This document shows, piece by piece, positions 52,334 to 61,143 of a stretch of 64,000 bases of DNA. How positions within the stretch are numbered: the first letter of the stretch is position 1; each line of letters begins with the position of its first letter. A program made the position numbers and the translations under genes. This stretch comes from Flagellimonas okinawensis (lineage in GTDB: Bacteria; Bacteroidota; Bacteroidia; Flavobacteriales; Flavobacteriaceae): assembly GCF_029194005.1 (NCBI RefSeq), contig NZ_JARFVA010000001.1, forward strand, positions 124,001 to 188,000, given 5' to 3'. A model generated the notes under the pieces. The model was not told the DNA's origin and did no database searches. It worked only from the letters and a program-made list of their open reading frames with translations.

Positions 52334-53218
52334 TTAGGCCATGGCGGCGCGGGCAAAGCCCACTGTTTCGCGATAGGTTTTGGGCGAAACTTCCGCGTTG
52401 TTCTTAAAAAATCGGCTAAAGTAGTGTTCATCGTCATACCCAAGGTCGTAGGCAATTTCCTTTACCGTTTTGTCGGTAAGGAACAGCTCGCGCTTGGCCT
52501 CGATAATGATTCGTTCGCTGATCAGGTTGGTCATGGTTTTGTTAAAGTGGTTCTTGGTCATTTTGGCCAAGGCCTTGGGGCTAATGTTCAGCAAATCGGC
52601 ATACTCCCCGGCAGAGTGCATGGTCTTGTAATGTGTCTCAATTAAGTTTTTAAGTTTTTGCAGAATAAAAGGCTCCTTTTGGTCGGTAGCGCCTTCCAGC
52701 ACTTCGGGCTGTTGCTTGGTCTTGGCACGCGAGGCTGTGATCAAGAATATTTTTAGGTAAGAGACCAACAGCTCGTACTGCGCCAGTTCGGATTTCTGTA
52801 CCTCGGTATACATCTGCTCGAGTACCAATTCAAAATTTTGGCACATTTCCTCGGTAACGCAGAGCGTAGGCGGACTGTAAATATTATTAAAGAGCACCCC
52901 ATTACAGGCCACTTGTTCGTGGTGCTTGTGAATGCAGTAAAAATCGGGGTGGAAATTCAACACCACGCCCTCCAACGGTTCTTCCTCGGTAATGGTAAAA
53001 GGTTGATAGGGCGTTACGGCAATTAGGGTATTTGGCGTAAACGCGTACTCCGAAAAGTCCACATGGGCTGTACCCCTCCCCTTTTTTATCCAGATCAAGG
53101 AATAGTAATTTAAACGGTGCGTGTCGCAAAATTGGCAACCATCCTCAAATTCGGATAGTTTAAAGGCCAGGTTTCCCGTTTGTTCGTTGATGAGCGTGTT
53201 GGTGTTGTAGATGTCCAT
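52334..53218 (-). CDS. AraC-family transcriptional regulator
   Basis: A 294-residue regulator: an N-terminal cupin-like effector domain (YSLIWIKKGRGTAHVDF, NTLIAVTPYQPF) and a C-terminal double helix-turn-helix (YADLLNISPKALAKMTKNHFN and VKEIAYDLGYDDEHYFSRFFKNN). It shares its transcript with DUF302. The genes to the right on the same strand (DUF1348, YHS, AhpD-like, isochorismatase-like) are candidate targets; this is judged from position only. Confidence 0.92.
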   Translation of the reverse strand: MDIYNTNTLINEQTGNLAFKLSEFEDGCQFCDTHRLNYYSLIWIKKGRGTAHVDFSEYAFTPNTLIAVTPYQPFTITEEEPLEGVVLNFHPDFYCIHKHHEQVACNGVLFNNIYSPPTLCVTEEMCQNFELVLEQMYTEVQKSELAQYELLVSYLKIFLITASRAKTKQQPEVLEGATDQKEPFILQKLKNLIETHYKTMHSAGEYADLLNISPKALAKMTKNHFNKTMTNLISERIIIEAKRELFLTDKTVKEIAYDLGYDDEHYFSRFFKNNAEVSPKTYRETVGFARAAMA

Positions 53219-53405
53219 ATTTGTTTAGTTAACAGTTGTTAGTTGTTAGTAGCCAGTTGTCTGTCACTTCGATGTTGTCATTTCGAGTGGTTTTTGGACC
53301 AAGGGCCAAAAATTATATTGAGAAATGAGTTTTTATGTGCCGGAAACCTTGTTCTCGATACTTTTTCATTCTGAAAAAACTCGAACTGACGGTTTCTATA
53401 TTGTC

Positions 53406-53425
53406 TTGTCACTTCGAAGTGACAA
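53406..53425. repeat. Perfect 20-bp palindrome
   Basis: TTGTCACTTCGAAGTGACAA reads the same on both strands. It lies in the 220-base gap between the AraC gene and the DUF1348 gene, which also holds related short pieces (TCACTTCGATGTTGTCATTTCGAG at about 53265). No T run follows, so it is less likely a terminator than a dispersed repeat or a binding site. Confidence 0.7.
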
Positions 53426-53439
53426 TGCCTTAACACTTA

Positions 53440-53856
53440 TCAAAGTCTTCTCTCCGATGCTGCTATCGGCAGGTCGTTGATACTGGCAAAGCGCTTTTGC
53501 ATAAGCCCATGCTCATTGAACTCCCAATTCTCGTTTCCATATGCGCGAATCCACGCTCCTTCGGCATTCTGGTATTCGTATTCAAACCGAACTGCAATCT
53601 TATTGTCGGTAAAGGCCCATAGTTCCTTTCTTAATTTGTAATTTTTTTCTTTCTTCCACTTTTCCGTCAAAAAGGAAACTACCTCTTCACGCCCATTTAC
53701 AAACTGGGAACGGTTGCGCCATTCGGTGTCCACCGTGTAGGCTTTGCTTACCTTTTCCGGGTTTTGACTGTTCCAGGCATCTTCGGCCAATTGTACTTTT
53801 TCACGAGCGGTTTCCTCGGTAAAAGGTGGTACGGGATATTTTTTTTCTATGTCCAT
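53440..53856 (-). CDS. DUF1348 (SnoaL/NTF2-like) protein
   Basis: A 138-residue cytoplasmic protein of the nuclear-transport-factor-2 fold: helix [20 protein letters not shown], then the family hallmark [16 protein letters not shown], and strands [22 protein letters not shown]1348 has no proven reaction. It forms part of a minus-strand series of stress or detoxification-type genes. Confidence 0.85.
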   Translation of the reverse strand: MDIEKKYPVPPFTEETAREKVQLAEDAWNSQNPEKVSKAYTVDTEWRNRSQFVNGREEVVSFLTEKWKKEKNYKLRKELWAFTDNKIAVRFEYEYQNAEGAWIRAYGNENWEFNEHGLMQKRFASINDLPIAASERRL

Positions 53857-53872
53857 GATTGTGATTTTTTAA

Positions 53873-53908
53873 AACAAAAAAAGGGCAGAACCTATGGCGA
53901 GGCCCTAC
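53873..53908 (-). terminator. Possible terminator after YHS gene
   Basis: AGGGC and GCCCT arms around a 15-base loop, with a run of T on the minus strand. The stem is short, so the call is tentative. Confidence 0.35.
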
Positions 53909-53926
53909 CCTTACTGCTAATTAAAA

Positions 53927-54394
53927 CTACTTACTGTTTCTTACTTTGGGCCAATTGGCATGTGCTGCCTTTTTTAGCTCCGTCGTACGTTGCCCCCAAT
54001 CTTCGTAGGTGTTGAAAGGCTCCCCGTTAAAGGGGCCGTTAAAGAATAGGTAAAGTTTACCATCGATCACCGTGTAGGTTTCCGGATTGATGGGAAACTT
54101 GACTTCTTTGGCACCAATACCCCAAGCACAATACCCATCGAACTGAGGTAAATAATTGTTGGGCGATTTTTTAAAGGCAGTCTGGTTCGCCTTGCTAGCG
54201 AAGTAATAGGTAGCACCACTGTGCTTTACCGCATAGCTCTTGCTGCCCTTTTGTGCTTCCCCTGAAAAATAGGAAACCACATCGTACCCACCAATGGCAA
54301 GACCATTATCGTCTACCGGTGGCGTTTGTGCCTGCGCACTAATAGCGGCAAACAAAACAATTCCAAAAAGAAATAAGTTTTTAATCGTTTTCAT
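53927..54394 (-). CDS. Secreted YHS-domain protein
   Basis: A 155-residue protein with a signal peptide ending AQAQ. The YHS-type core is LAIGGYDVVSYF, YAVKHSGATYYFASKANQTAF and FDGYCAWGIGAK. The domain is thought to bind metal or act with redox proteins, but here the usual Cys is only in DGYCAWG. It lies 28 bases after the AhpD-like gene on the same strand, which fits a shared oxidative-stress role. Confidence 0.85.
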   Translation of the reverse strand: MKTIKNLFLFGIVLFAAISAQAQTPPVDDNGLAIGGYDVVSYFSGEAQKGSKSYAVKHSGATYYFASKANQTAFKKSPNNYLPQFDGYCAWGIGAKEVKFPINPETYTVIDGKLYLFFNGPFNGEPFNTYEDWGQRTTELKKAAHANWPKVRNSK

Positions 54395-54422
54395 TTGAAT
54401 AGGATTTAAGATTAATGATTGA

Positions 54423-54968
54423 TTACACGGTAGCGACTTCCACCACTGGGAAATCGATATCGGTGTTTGCGGTATTGTTGAAGTAATTCGTGAATACGTT
54501 CAAGGCTACATGTGCCACGATCTCACCTACAGCGCCATCGGAATATCCGGCCGCTTTTACGGTTTCCACATCTTCTGCAGTCACGCGTCCGTTTTTATTG
54601 ATCAATGATTTTGCAAACTGAAGTGCCGCAGCGATTTTTGGGTCTGCATTGATGGCTTCTCTTGCGGATTGCAAGGTGTTGGTATCGATACCCACCAATT
54701 TCTCACCAATAAAGGAGTGTGCAGATAGGCAGTAATTACAGGCGTTGGCTTCAGCAACGGTCAAGGCCAACAATTCGCCCAATTTACCTCCCAAGGATCC
54801 TTTGCCCAATAGTTCGCTAAGGTTCAGGTAACCTTCCAAAACTACGGAGGAGTTCCCCATGGTTTTCATCATGTTGGGTACCATGCCCAATTTAGCTTGG
54901 ATACCGTCGAATAATTCTTTTGATCTTCCGGTGGCTTCCTTTGGATCTAATGCTTGTAAACGTGTCAT
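54423..54968 (-). CDS. AhpD-like carboxymuconolactone decarboxylase family protein
   Basis: A 181-residue helical protein of the CMD/AhpD family. The redox site is Cys77-x-x-Cys80 with His84 (ANACNYCLSAHS), which identifies an alkylhydroperoxidase-type enzyme using a disulphide cycle rather than a true decarboxylase. It probably reduces peroxides in the cytoplasm. It is the first gene of a pair with the YHS protein. Confidence 0.9.
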   Translation of the reverse strand: MTRLQALDPKEATGRSKELFDGIQAKLGMVPNMMKTMGNSSVVLEGYLNLSELLGKGSLGGKLGELLALTVAEANACNYCLSAHSFIGEKLVGIDTNTLQSAREAINADPKIAAALQFAKSLINKNGRVTAEDVETVKAAGYSDGAVGEIVAHVALNVFTNYFNNTANTDIDFPVVEVATV

Positions 54969-55134
54969 AACTTTCTGTTTTTTAATTCATAAATGGTTTG
55001 TCATTATTGACATTACAAAGGTGCAGTGATGAGGTCTTGGATAAAATGGACATATGCCGCAAGTCCGTGGACATTTTTCCCTTTTTCCACTTAAATAATT
55101 GAAAAACAAGGCTCTATTTAAAAAATTGGTTTCT

Positions 55135-55217
55135 GTCAACCTGAACTCGTTTCAGGTTCTCATCACCGTTTTCCAATCAATAGGATGGGATTCTGAAATA
55201 AATTCAGAATGACGTAT
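55135..55217. repeat. 83-bp dispersed repeat, copy 1
   Basis: Contains two hairpins: ACCTGAACTCGTTTCAGGT and ATTCTGAAATAAATTCAGAAT. A copy of the same length lies at 55302-55384; the hairpins are identical and only the middle differs. Confidence 0.85.
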
Positions 55218-55301
55218 CTGCTTGTCTCCTGGACAATTTCCCCGCTCGTTGAATACTCAACTGATTGTCCATATATTAGAGACCATCATAAAAAAGCGTT
55301 C

Positions 55302-55384
55302 GTCAACCTGAACTCGTTTCAGGTTCTCATCATCATTTTGTAATCAACACGATGAGATTCTGAAATAAATTCAGAATGATGTAT
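55302..55384. repeat. 83-bp dispersed repeat, copy 2
   Basis: Second copy, same orientation, with changes confined mostly to the segment between the two hairpins. Conservation of both stems with a variable middle is typical of REP-like elements. Confidence 0.85.
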
Positions 55385-55397
55385 TTCACCCTATCAA

Positions 55398-55433
55398 CAA
55401 AAAAGAAGGGCCAAACCTAAGTCCGACCCTTCT
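55398..55433 (-). terminator. Rho-independent terminator
   Basis: AGAAGGG and CCCTTCT arms around a 16-base loop; on the minus strand a T run follows. It lies about 35 bases after the isochorismatase-like gene. Confidence 0.7.
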
Positions 55434-55466
55434 ACCCTCAACTGCAACATCACAAACACTGACGTT

Positions 55467-56201
55467 CTACTTCATTGGGTGCATTTTCAATTCTTTCACC
55501 AATTCCTTAGTGGTAAATACACGGCTGGAAATTAGTTTATAGTTAGTCTGGGCAGCTTGGTCGCCATCCAATCCAGGTAGTTTGGCAGAAGCGGTAGCGT
55601 CACCAACAACAGCAACTTCAAAACCGTTCTCTACCAATTCCCTCATGTGGGATTCGGCACATAGGTTACCGGACATCCCTGCCAAGATTACTTTGTCCAC
55701 CCCTTGTTTTCTCAATTGTAGGGCCAAATCATTGGATTCAGGTCCATATACTTTGTGCGGGCTGGTCACTACTACCCTATCCTTATTGATGTACTTTTTG
55801 TAGCGAGGCAACCAATCGGCACCTGAACCTTCAAAACCTTCTACATTAAGTTGGTCCCCACGATCGAACATGCTAATGTTGTGCATCAATTTTTCAAGGG
55901 TTCCCTCGAACTTCCACACGTGATCGTGTTTGTAGTAGTAGTGGGGAGAAATAAATACGGGAATGTTGTACTCTTCGCCCAATTTAAAAATGGTCTCCAA
56001 GTTTTCGACGGTGTTGTTTTCCTGAACGCTCTGGCCCACGGCACCCCAAGCCACACCATCGGGGCTAAGGAAATCGATTTGCGGGTCGGTGATCACAATG
56101 GCGGTGTTTCCGTCAATGGTAAAACCTGGTTCTGGCAATTGGGCGTAAACGCCTGTTACGGTAATCAAGAACAGTGTTACTGTTCGCATCAAATTTCTCA
56201 T
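55467..56201 (-). CDS. Secreted isochorismatase-family hydrolase
   Basis: A 244-residue protein of the cysteine-hydrolase (isochorismatase/nicotinamidase) fold. The catalytic triad can be read as Asp39 (IVITDPQIDF), a Lys in the SPHKVYGPES region and the Cys in GMSGNLCAESH. A signal peptide precedes it (to about VYAQ), unusual for the mostly cytoplasmic family. Start chosen at 56201; the earlier in-frame ATG adds 64 residues of non-coding character. It may hydrolyse amides or isochorismate-like compounds. Confidence 0.87.
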   Translation of the reverse strand: MRNLMRTVTLFLITVTGVYAQLPEPGFTIDGNTAIVITDPQIDFLSPDGVAWGAVGQSVQENNTVENLETIFKLGEEYNIPVFISPHYYYKHDHVWKFEGTLEKLMHNISMFDRGDQLNVEGFEGSGADWLPRYKKYINKDRVVVTSPHKVYGPESNDLALQLRKQGVDKVILAGMSGNLCAESHMRELVENGFEVAVVGDATASAKLPGLDGDQAAQTNYKLISSRVFTTKELVKELKMHPMK

Positions 56202-56433
56202 GATATTCTTCTTTAATTGATTAAACTTAAATTTTGATGGGACAAAGTTGCGGCAATACCACGTGTGAAAAAATGGACGAAATACGCCAGTGAATGGACA
56301 ATTTTTCCATTTTGCGAAATTCCTGGGATAATCGGTTGATTGAGAACGGGTATTGATCAATTGGCAAAGGGCATTCATCAATTTATTGCGCAAAATAATT
56401 GCACATAATGTAGCTTCCAGAAAATTTCAGAGT

Positions 56434-56553
56434 ATGACTACACTAGAAACCATAAACGCCCTACAGATATTCTGTTTGGTGATGGTGGGCTTTATTATTT
56501 ATTTGGCAGGTTGGATGCACGGTGCACATTGGGGGAAAAGAAACAGGTACTAG
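56434..56553 (+). CDS. Small single-helix membrane protein (39 residues)
   Basis: A short protein, MTTLETINALQIFCLVMVG and onward, with one membrane helix (about 11-27) and a short basic tail (GKRNRY). The ATG at 56434 gives a compact membrane protein; longer upstream frames look non-coding. Small proteins like this are often regulators or subunits, but no partner is evident. Confidence 0.45.
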   Translation: MTTLETINALQIFCLVMVGFIIYLAGWMHGAHWGKRNRY

Positions 56554-56647
56554 TACAATACAAGATTTTTTGTCCCGTTACAATCTTCCCAGTAACCTTT
56601 AAACCTACTTTGCCATTTTTTGGAGAGATTCCAATATTGAACGTATT

Positions 56648-56980
56648 TTGGCCTACTTCGGTGATCAACAGTTTACCGTAAGAATAGATGAATTGAAATC
56701 TGGCGAGATACGCTACCTGTGCTGGCACAAAAGTAACAGCATATTGGCAAAACCAAGTTTAATGCTTTGTCGAGGCACTGTAAAAAGAGGTGGGAACGGT
56801 GAAATCAGGGAATTTACCTTTTTACACGACGACCGTGTTTTTACCATTGAGTATATTCCTTCGAAATTAAAAGGAGGAGTCAATTACTACTTTATCGAGG
56901 TTACGGATAGTAACCATAAAAAAAGTACTTGGAAAATGGAACAAAGGCCCATTCCCAAGTACTTGCGTAATTTATCTTAA
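56648..56980 (+). CDS. Hypothetical protein of about 110 residues, start unclear
   Basis: A beta-rich, charged protein (FTVRIDELKSGEIRYLCWHK, FTFLHDDRVFTIEYIP, YYFIEVTDSNHKK). There is no ATG; TTG at 56648 is the nearest standard start. The frame remains open and sensible-looking up to 56603 (IFWRDSNIERILAYFG), so the true start may be a rare codon upstream or the 5' end may be lost. Convergent with the sorbosone-dehydrogenase-like gene, 3 bases apart. I recognise no family. Confidence 0.5.
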   Translation: MAYFGDQQFTVRIDELKSGEIRYLCWHKSNSILAKPSLMLCRGTVKRGGNGEIREFTFLHDDRVFTIEYIPSKLKGGVNYYFIEVTDSNHKKSTWKMEQRPIPKYLRNLS

Positions 56981-56983
56981 GGT

Positions 56984-58183
56984 TTATCCTTTATAGCTTA
57001 CCCTGTAAATGGCATTGCCTTCATCATCGGAAATTAAAAGAGAGCCATCTTCCAAGAACAATAGATCTACCGGTCTTCCGAATGCTTCTTGCGACTCTTC
57101 GTCCAACCATCCATCTATAAAAGGTTCGTAGCTCACAGCTTCTCCATTTTCCAACTTAACCAAAGTAACCCTATACCCTACTTTGGACGAGCGGTTCCAA
57201 GAACCGTGCTCTGCTAAAAATGCATGTCCGTTATATTGCTCTGGAAACATTGGCCCTTTTCCAAACTTGACACCCAAAGCAGCTACATGGGCACCCAATG
57301 GCTGCACTGGCGGCACAAAATCCGAACACGGGCGCTGGTCTCCAAATTCTGGGTCCTTCACGGTTCCTCCATGGCAAAAAGGATAGCCAAAGTGCTGACC
57401 TACTTCGGTAAGTTTGTTCAACTCTCCCGGAGGTACGTCATCCCCCATCATATCTCTGCCGTTATCGGTGAACCAAAGCTCGTTGGTATCCGGATGCCAA
57501 GTAAAACCAACGGTATTTCTTACCCCGTGGGCCACAATCTCCCGATTGCTTCCGTCGGAATCCATTCTGGTAATGGAGGCAAAACGCTCGTCCTCATCGG
57601 TTCGGTCGCAAATATTACATGGTGCGCCAACAGGCACATATAATTTATTGTCCGGGCCAAAGGCAATATATTTCCATCCGTGGTGGAATTCCGTTGGGTA
57701 ATCATCATAGATCAATTCTGGCTCCGCTGGATTTTCCAATTGGGATTCTATACCTGTAAACTTAAACAACCGGCTTACGGCGGCCACATACAGGTCACCA
57801 TCCCTAAATGCCACACCGTTTGGTTGCTCCAAATCGGTAGCAATGGTATAGGTTTCATCGACCCTATAATCACCATCCACATCTTTTAGGGCATATACCT
57901 TTCCTTCGTTTCGAGTACCTACAAAAAGGGTTCCGTCAGCACCCATGGCCATGGAGCGTGCTCCTTCAATATTCTCTGCATAAACATCTATGCTAAAACC
58001 TTCTGGCAAATTAAGGCGGTCCAAGGGCAGGTCACCCTCGTATTTTGGGGTTTCTTCTACATTATCGGCAACTTCTTCCGTTGCTGTTTCTTCATTTCCG
58101 CCATTGTTTCCCTTACATGCAACAAAGGATACGGCCAGCGAAAGCATCAGTATTGACCTAAAGGTCAAAGTGTACATTTTCAT
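56984..58183 (-). CDS. PQQ-type sugar/L-sorbosone dehydrogenase-like lipoprotein
   Basis: A 399-residue lipoprotein (Cys23 in SFVACKG) with an acidic linker. The propeller begins LPEGFSIDVYAENIEGARSMAMGADGTLFVG, followed by NGVAFRDGDLYVAAV, VPVGAPCNICDRT and GVRNTVGFTWHPDTNELWF, and ends with GRPVDLLFLEDGSLLISDDEGNAIYRV. This is the soluble glucose/sorbosone dehydrogenase pattern, which binds pyrroloquinoline quinone in related enzymes; the binding residues cannot be fully confirmed here. It should oxidise sugars or aldoses in the periplasm. Confidence 0.85.
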   Translation of the reverse strand: MKMYTLTFRSILMLSLAVSFVACKGNNGGNEETATEEVADNVEETPKYEGDLPLDRLNLPEGFSIDVYAENIEGARSMAMGADGTLFVGTRNEGKVYALKDVDGDYRVDETYTIATDLEQPNGVAFRDGDLYVAAVSRLFKFTGIESQLENPAEPELIYDDYPTEFHHGWKYIAFGPDNKLYVPVGAPCNICDRTDEDERFASITRMDSDGSNREIVAHGVRNTVGFTWHPDTNELWFTDNGRDMMGDDVPPGELNKLTEVGQHFGYPFCHGGTVKDPEFGDQRPCSDFVPPVQPLGAHVAALGVKFGKGPMFPEQYNGHAFLAEHGSWNRSSKVGYRVTLVKLENGEAVSYEPFIDGWLDEESQEAFGRPVDLLFLEDGSLLISDDEGNAIYRVSYKG

Positions 58184-58323
58184 CTTGTTTTATTAGGTGT
58201 TTTGGTTTCTGAACCAATAAAGCTATGATAAAATGTTGGAAAGAGGAAAATGTTTGCGGTCGGATAGTTGAGACCTGAATCAAAAAAACAACTTAGGTCC
58301 GTAAACAAAGTTTTCCAACAGAT

Positions 58324-58881
58324 TTACTTTTCCTCCTCGTATTCACGGAAATTCCCCTGATACCAAATATTGGTCCTATGTGTACTTGAAATCGTAATTC
58401 GGGCGTTTCCATTGGGATAAAGTTGTGCATAGACTTGAAAACCTTCGGAATCTTGATCAATGGTAAAACTCATGGTTTTTCCATCCCCCTTTTTAAGGGG
58501 TTCAAAAGTGAGGTTTTCGGGGATGCCTTCAAATTTAATTCCTGCCTTATCTTGATTATAATACCCTCCCATACGTCTTTCCCCAAAATATGGCAGGTCG
58601 GCCATTACACTGTCCCCAACAACACGCAGATATGCGGTTGCCCCGGTAATATCTATACGGCTGGCCGTACTGCCCGGAGGCAATAAACCGGCATTAGCGA
58701 TACTATTTAATCCTTGACTTGCCATGGGCTGTGCCCAAGTGGCCCTAATCTCGAACCGCTGATTGGATATTAAATTTTCCAACTCGGCAATTTCTTCGGG
58801 CGTGGCATTGTTTCTCCCTGTTGCGCAAGCGGCAACAACCAACAATAGTAGAAAAGCTCCATATTTTAAAATAGACTTCAT
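58324..58881 (-). CDS. DUF4251 lipoprotein
   Basis: A 185-residue lipoprotein (Cys19 in VAACAT) matching DUF4251: FEIRATWAQPMASQG, AYLRVVGDSVMADLPYFGERR and the beta-turn patterns YNQDKAGIKFEG and YPNGNARITISS. The family is specific to Bacteroidota and of unknown function. Single gene. Confidence 0.8.
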   Translation of the reverse strand: MKSILKYGAFLLLLVVAACATGRNNATPEEIAELENLISNQRFEIRATWAQPMASQGLNSIANAGLLPPGSTASRIDITGATAYLRVVGDSVMADLPYFGERRMGGYYNQDKAGIKFEGIPENLTFEPLKKGDGKTMSFTIDQDSEGFQVYAQLYPNGNARITISSTHRTNIWYQGNFREYEEEK

Positions 58882-58949
58882 GATACAAGGTATTTACATC
58901 TAGTAAATTACAAAATCATTGAGTCAATTCCGAGACAAATAACGGTGTG

Positions 58950-59867
58950 TTAACGTTTAAAGCGCTCAAAAATGGCCAGTGTTTTTTTTGTGTTGATAAA
59001 ATACACACCGGTTAAAAGTATTACGGCGGCCAGAATGGATTGCTTTGTAATCTGTTCATCCAAAAAGTACCAACCTAATAACAGGGCCACTATCGGATTC
59101 ACATAAGTGGACGTTGCCACTTTTTCCGGGGAAACGGCTTTGAGCAAATAATTAAAGGATGTAAATGCCAAAATACTACCGAAAAATATGAGCAGGAGCA
59201 TAGATATCTGCACTTCACCGCTCCATTCGGTGGGAGCCGTCCATTTCTCCCCAAAGGAAAGACTCATTATCCCCAGTATAATTCCTGCGAAAAACATCTG
59301 AAAACCGGTATTTACAAAATAGTTGGTCGGAAGGTCTGCTTTTGCCACGAATAAACTGGCATAGGCCCAACATATCATACAGAAGAAAATCATGATCATA
59401 CCTATAATGGATTCTTCTTGTGTTATGATTTGTTTTTGACTCACCAATAAATAAATTCCGACGACGCCAAAAACAACTCCCAACACTGACATCGGCTGAA
59501 TTTTTTTTCCTTGGAGTATCCGCATCATCAATAAAATAATGAGTGGTTGTGAAGAAATCTCCAAGGCGGCAAAACCTGTATCCACATAGCGTAGGGCCCA
59601 AACCACAAGGCCATTTCCTATGCTCAAGAACAATACCCCGGCAATAATGGTGTTCACCAATTGTTTTTTAGTGATTTTAAGGGAAATCCCCATGAGCTTG
59701 GCCAAGATAAAAATACAGAGTCCCGCTAGAGTAAACCTGCAACCGGCCAACATAAAAGGCTCCAGCTCCATTACCGCTATTTTATTGAGTAAATATGTGG
59801 AACCCCATATAACATAGATGGCAAAAAACGCCAGTATTACAAGAGCGGAATTTGAAGATTTTGCCAT
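58950..59867 (-). CDS. EamA/DMT-superfamily exporter
   Basis: A 305-residue inner-membrane protein with ten helices, arranged as two EamA halves. Typical lines are AIYVIWGSTYLLNKIAV at the start, PFMLAGCRFTLAGLCIF, and TSTYVNPIVALLLGWYFLDE before the last helices. Relatives export amino acids or other small metabolites. The substrate cannot be predicted. Confidence 0.9.
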   Translation of the reverse strand: MAKSSNSALVILAFFAIYVIWGSTYLLNKIAVMELEPFMLAGCRFTLAGLCIFILAKLMGISLKITKKQLVNTIIAGVLFLSIGNGLVVWALRYVDTGFAALEISSQPLIILLMMRILQGKKIQPMSVLGVVFGVVGIYLLVSQKQIITQEESIIGMIMIFFCMICWAYASLFVAKADLPTNYFVNTGFQMFFAGIILGIMSLSFGEKWTAPTEWSGEVQISMLLLIFFGSILAFTSFNYLLKAVSPEKVATSTYVNPIVALLLGWYFLDEQITKQSILAAVILLTGVYFINTKKTLAIFERFKR

Positions 59868-59967
59868 AGGGGACAGTTTAGCTGCCCTGCAATATTACGT
59901 ATGTTTCTGAAAGTAATTATTCTAGATGGGAAATTTAGAAACATTATTCCCTATCTACATGGAATTC

Positions 59968-60285
59968 TTAATCGGTAAGATAGGATGCGAAATCTTTTTC
60001 CAACTTCTTAAAGCGGTCAAGTTGATTTCCGACTTCGTTGTTCACGGCATCGGAGAAATCCATCTTTCGCTGTCGAATTTTGGACATGATATGTTTTTGG
60101 TGCTTTTTGAAGTTTTCGATGCTCTTGTTCAGTTCGTAGAATTTTTCGAACTGTTGCGGGCATTTGGGTTGGCAGGTATACGAATTCAACTTTTGAGATA
60201 AGCGTTGTACCATTCTATTATTCCTCTCCACCCGCACCAATAATTCTTGTTGCTGTTCTGTGTTATAGTGGATAGTGTTCTCCAT
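59968..60285 (-). CDS. Small coiled-coil protein
   Basis: A 105-residue, mostly helical, charged protein (ENTIHYNTEQQQELLVRVERNN, QQFEKFYELNKSIENFKKHQK) with one pair of Cys (CQPKC) in the middle. The heptad-like pattern indicates a coiled coil. No signal peptide. I recognise no family. It lies upstream of the OmpA-like gene terminator and appears to be a single unit. Confidence 0.65.
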   Translation of the reverse strand: MENTIHYNTEQQQELLVRVERNNRMVQRLSQKLNSYTCQPKCPQQFEKFYELNKSIENFKKHQKHIMSKIRQRKMDFSDAVNNEVGNQLDRFKKLEKDFASYLTD

Positions 60286-60400
60286 AGTTACGCTCAGGTT
60301 TATGTTTTAATGATTTGAATACCATTAAGTTAATAAAATTCTGTCAACACAAAGATGGCTTAACCCACATTTAATAGTTTATTTAACATCTGTCAACAAA

Positions 60401-60425
60401 AAAGGCCCGGAAAAACCGGGCCTTT
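60401..60425 (-). terminator. Rho-independent terminator
   Basis: AAAGGCCCGG and CCGGGCCTTT form a 10-bp stem around AAAAA; the minus strand continues with a T run. It ends the OmpA-like/lipocalin transcript. Confidence 0.9.
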
Positions 60426-60446
60426 ATATTTTAATAGGGCGACTTC

Positions 60447-61139
60447 TTAATTTTCAGTCTGCTCGTAAGCTTCTTGTTTAAGCTCGTCACTGGCAATAAT
60501 AGCAAGCTCAACACGTCTGTTCGCTGCTTTACCGGCAGCAGTCTCGTTGCTTTCCACAGGTTGATCCTCACCATACCATTTAGTGGTAAAGCGTCCCCCG
60601 GAAATACCTTTGGATACCAAATAACTGGTTACGGCCTGGGCTCTACGTTGCGAAAGTCCCATATTGTATTCGGCCGCTCCATCGCTATCGGTGTGACCTT
60701 CAACTAAAATATTGGTTTTAGGATATTCTTTAAAAATACCGGCCAATTTATCCAATGTGGCTGCAGAGGCTCCTTTGATATCGGATTTGTTGGTGTCGAA
60801 ATAAACACCGTTTTCTCCACTAAAGGTAACGTTGATACCTTCACCTACCCTTTGCACTTCAGCTCCAGGGATTTCTTGTTCAATCTGCTCAGCTTGTCGG
60901 TCCATGCGGTTTCCAATGTAACCACCGGCAGCACCACCTACAACAGCACCGATAATAGCGCCCAAGGCAGTATTTCCTTTACCTACGTTGTTACCGATAA
61001 CACCACCTATAACAGCACCACCACCTGCACCGATTGCAGCACCTTTTTGAGTGTTGTTTGCATTTTTAATGGCATCACAACTAATAATCATGGTCAACGC
61101 CAAAAATGCCATTGCACCTTTTAATACTATATTTTTCAT
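60447..61139 (-). CDS. OmpA-family lipoprotein with glycine zipper
   Basis: A 230-residue lipoprotein (Cys21 in MIISCDA). A glycine-zipper segment (about 33-78, repeats such as GAIIGAVVGGAAGGYIG) suggests membrane insertion or oligomerisation, and is followed by an OmpA-C peptidoglycan-binding domain: YFDTNKSDI, LVEGHTDSDGAAEYN, LSQRRAQAV and RRVELAI. It connects outer membrane and cell wall. It follows the lipocalin-like lipoprotein by 4 bases and shares its transcript. Confidence 0.92.
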   Translation of the reverse strand: MKNIVLKGAMAFLALTMIISCDAIKNANNTQKGAAIGAGGGAVIGGVIGNNVGKGNTALGAIIGAVVGGAAGGYIGNRMDRQAEQIEQEIPGAEVQRVGEGINVTFSGENGVYFDTNKSDIKGASAATLDKLAGIFKEYPKTNILVEGHTDSDGAAEYNMGLSQRRAQAVTSYLVSKGISGGRFTTKWYGEDQPVESNETAAGKAANRRVELAIIASDELKQEAYEQTEN

Positions 61140-61143
61140 CTAT

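Larger units (their letters stand above)
54969..55466. other. Intergenic region with dispersed repeats
   Basis: About 500 bases without a gene. It contains two copies of an 83-bp flavobacterial repeat and the terminator of the isochorismatase-like gene; the rest shows nothing I recognise. Confidence 0.6.
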
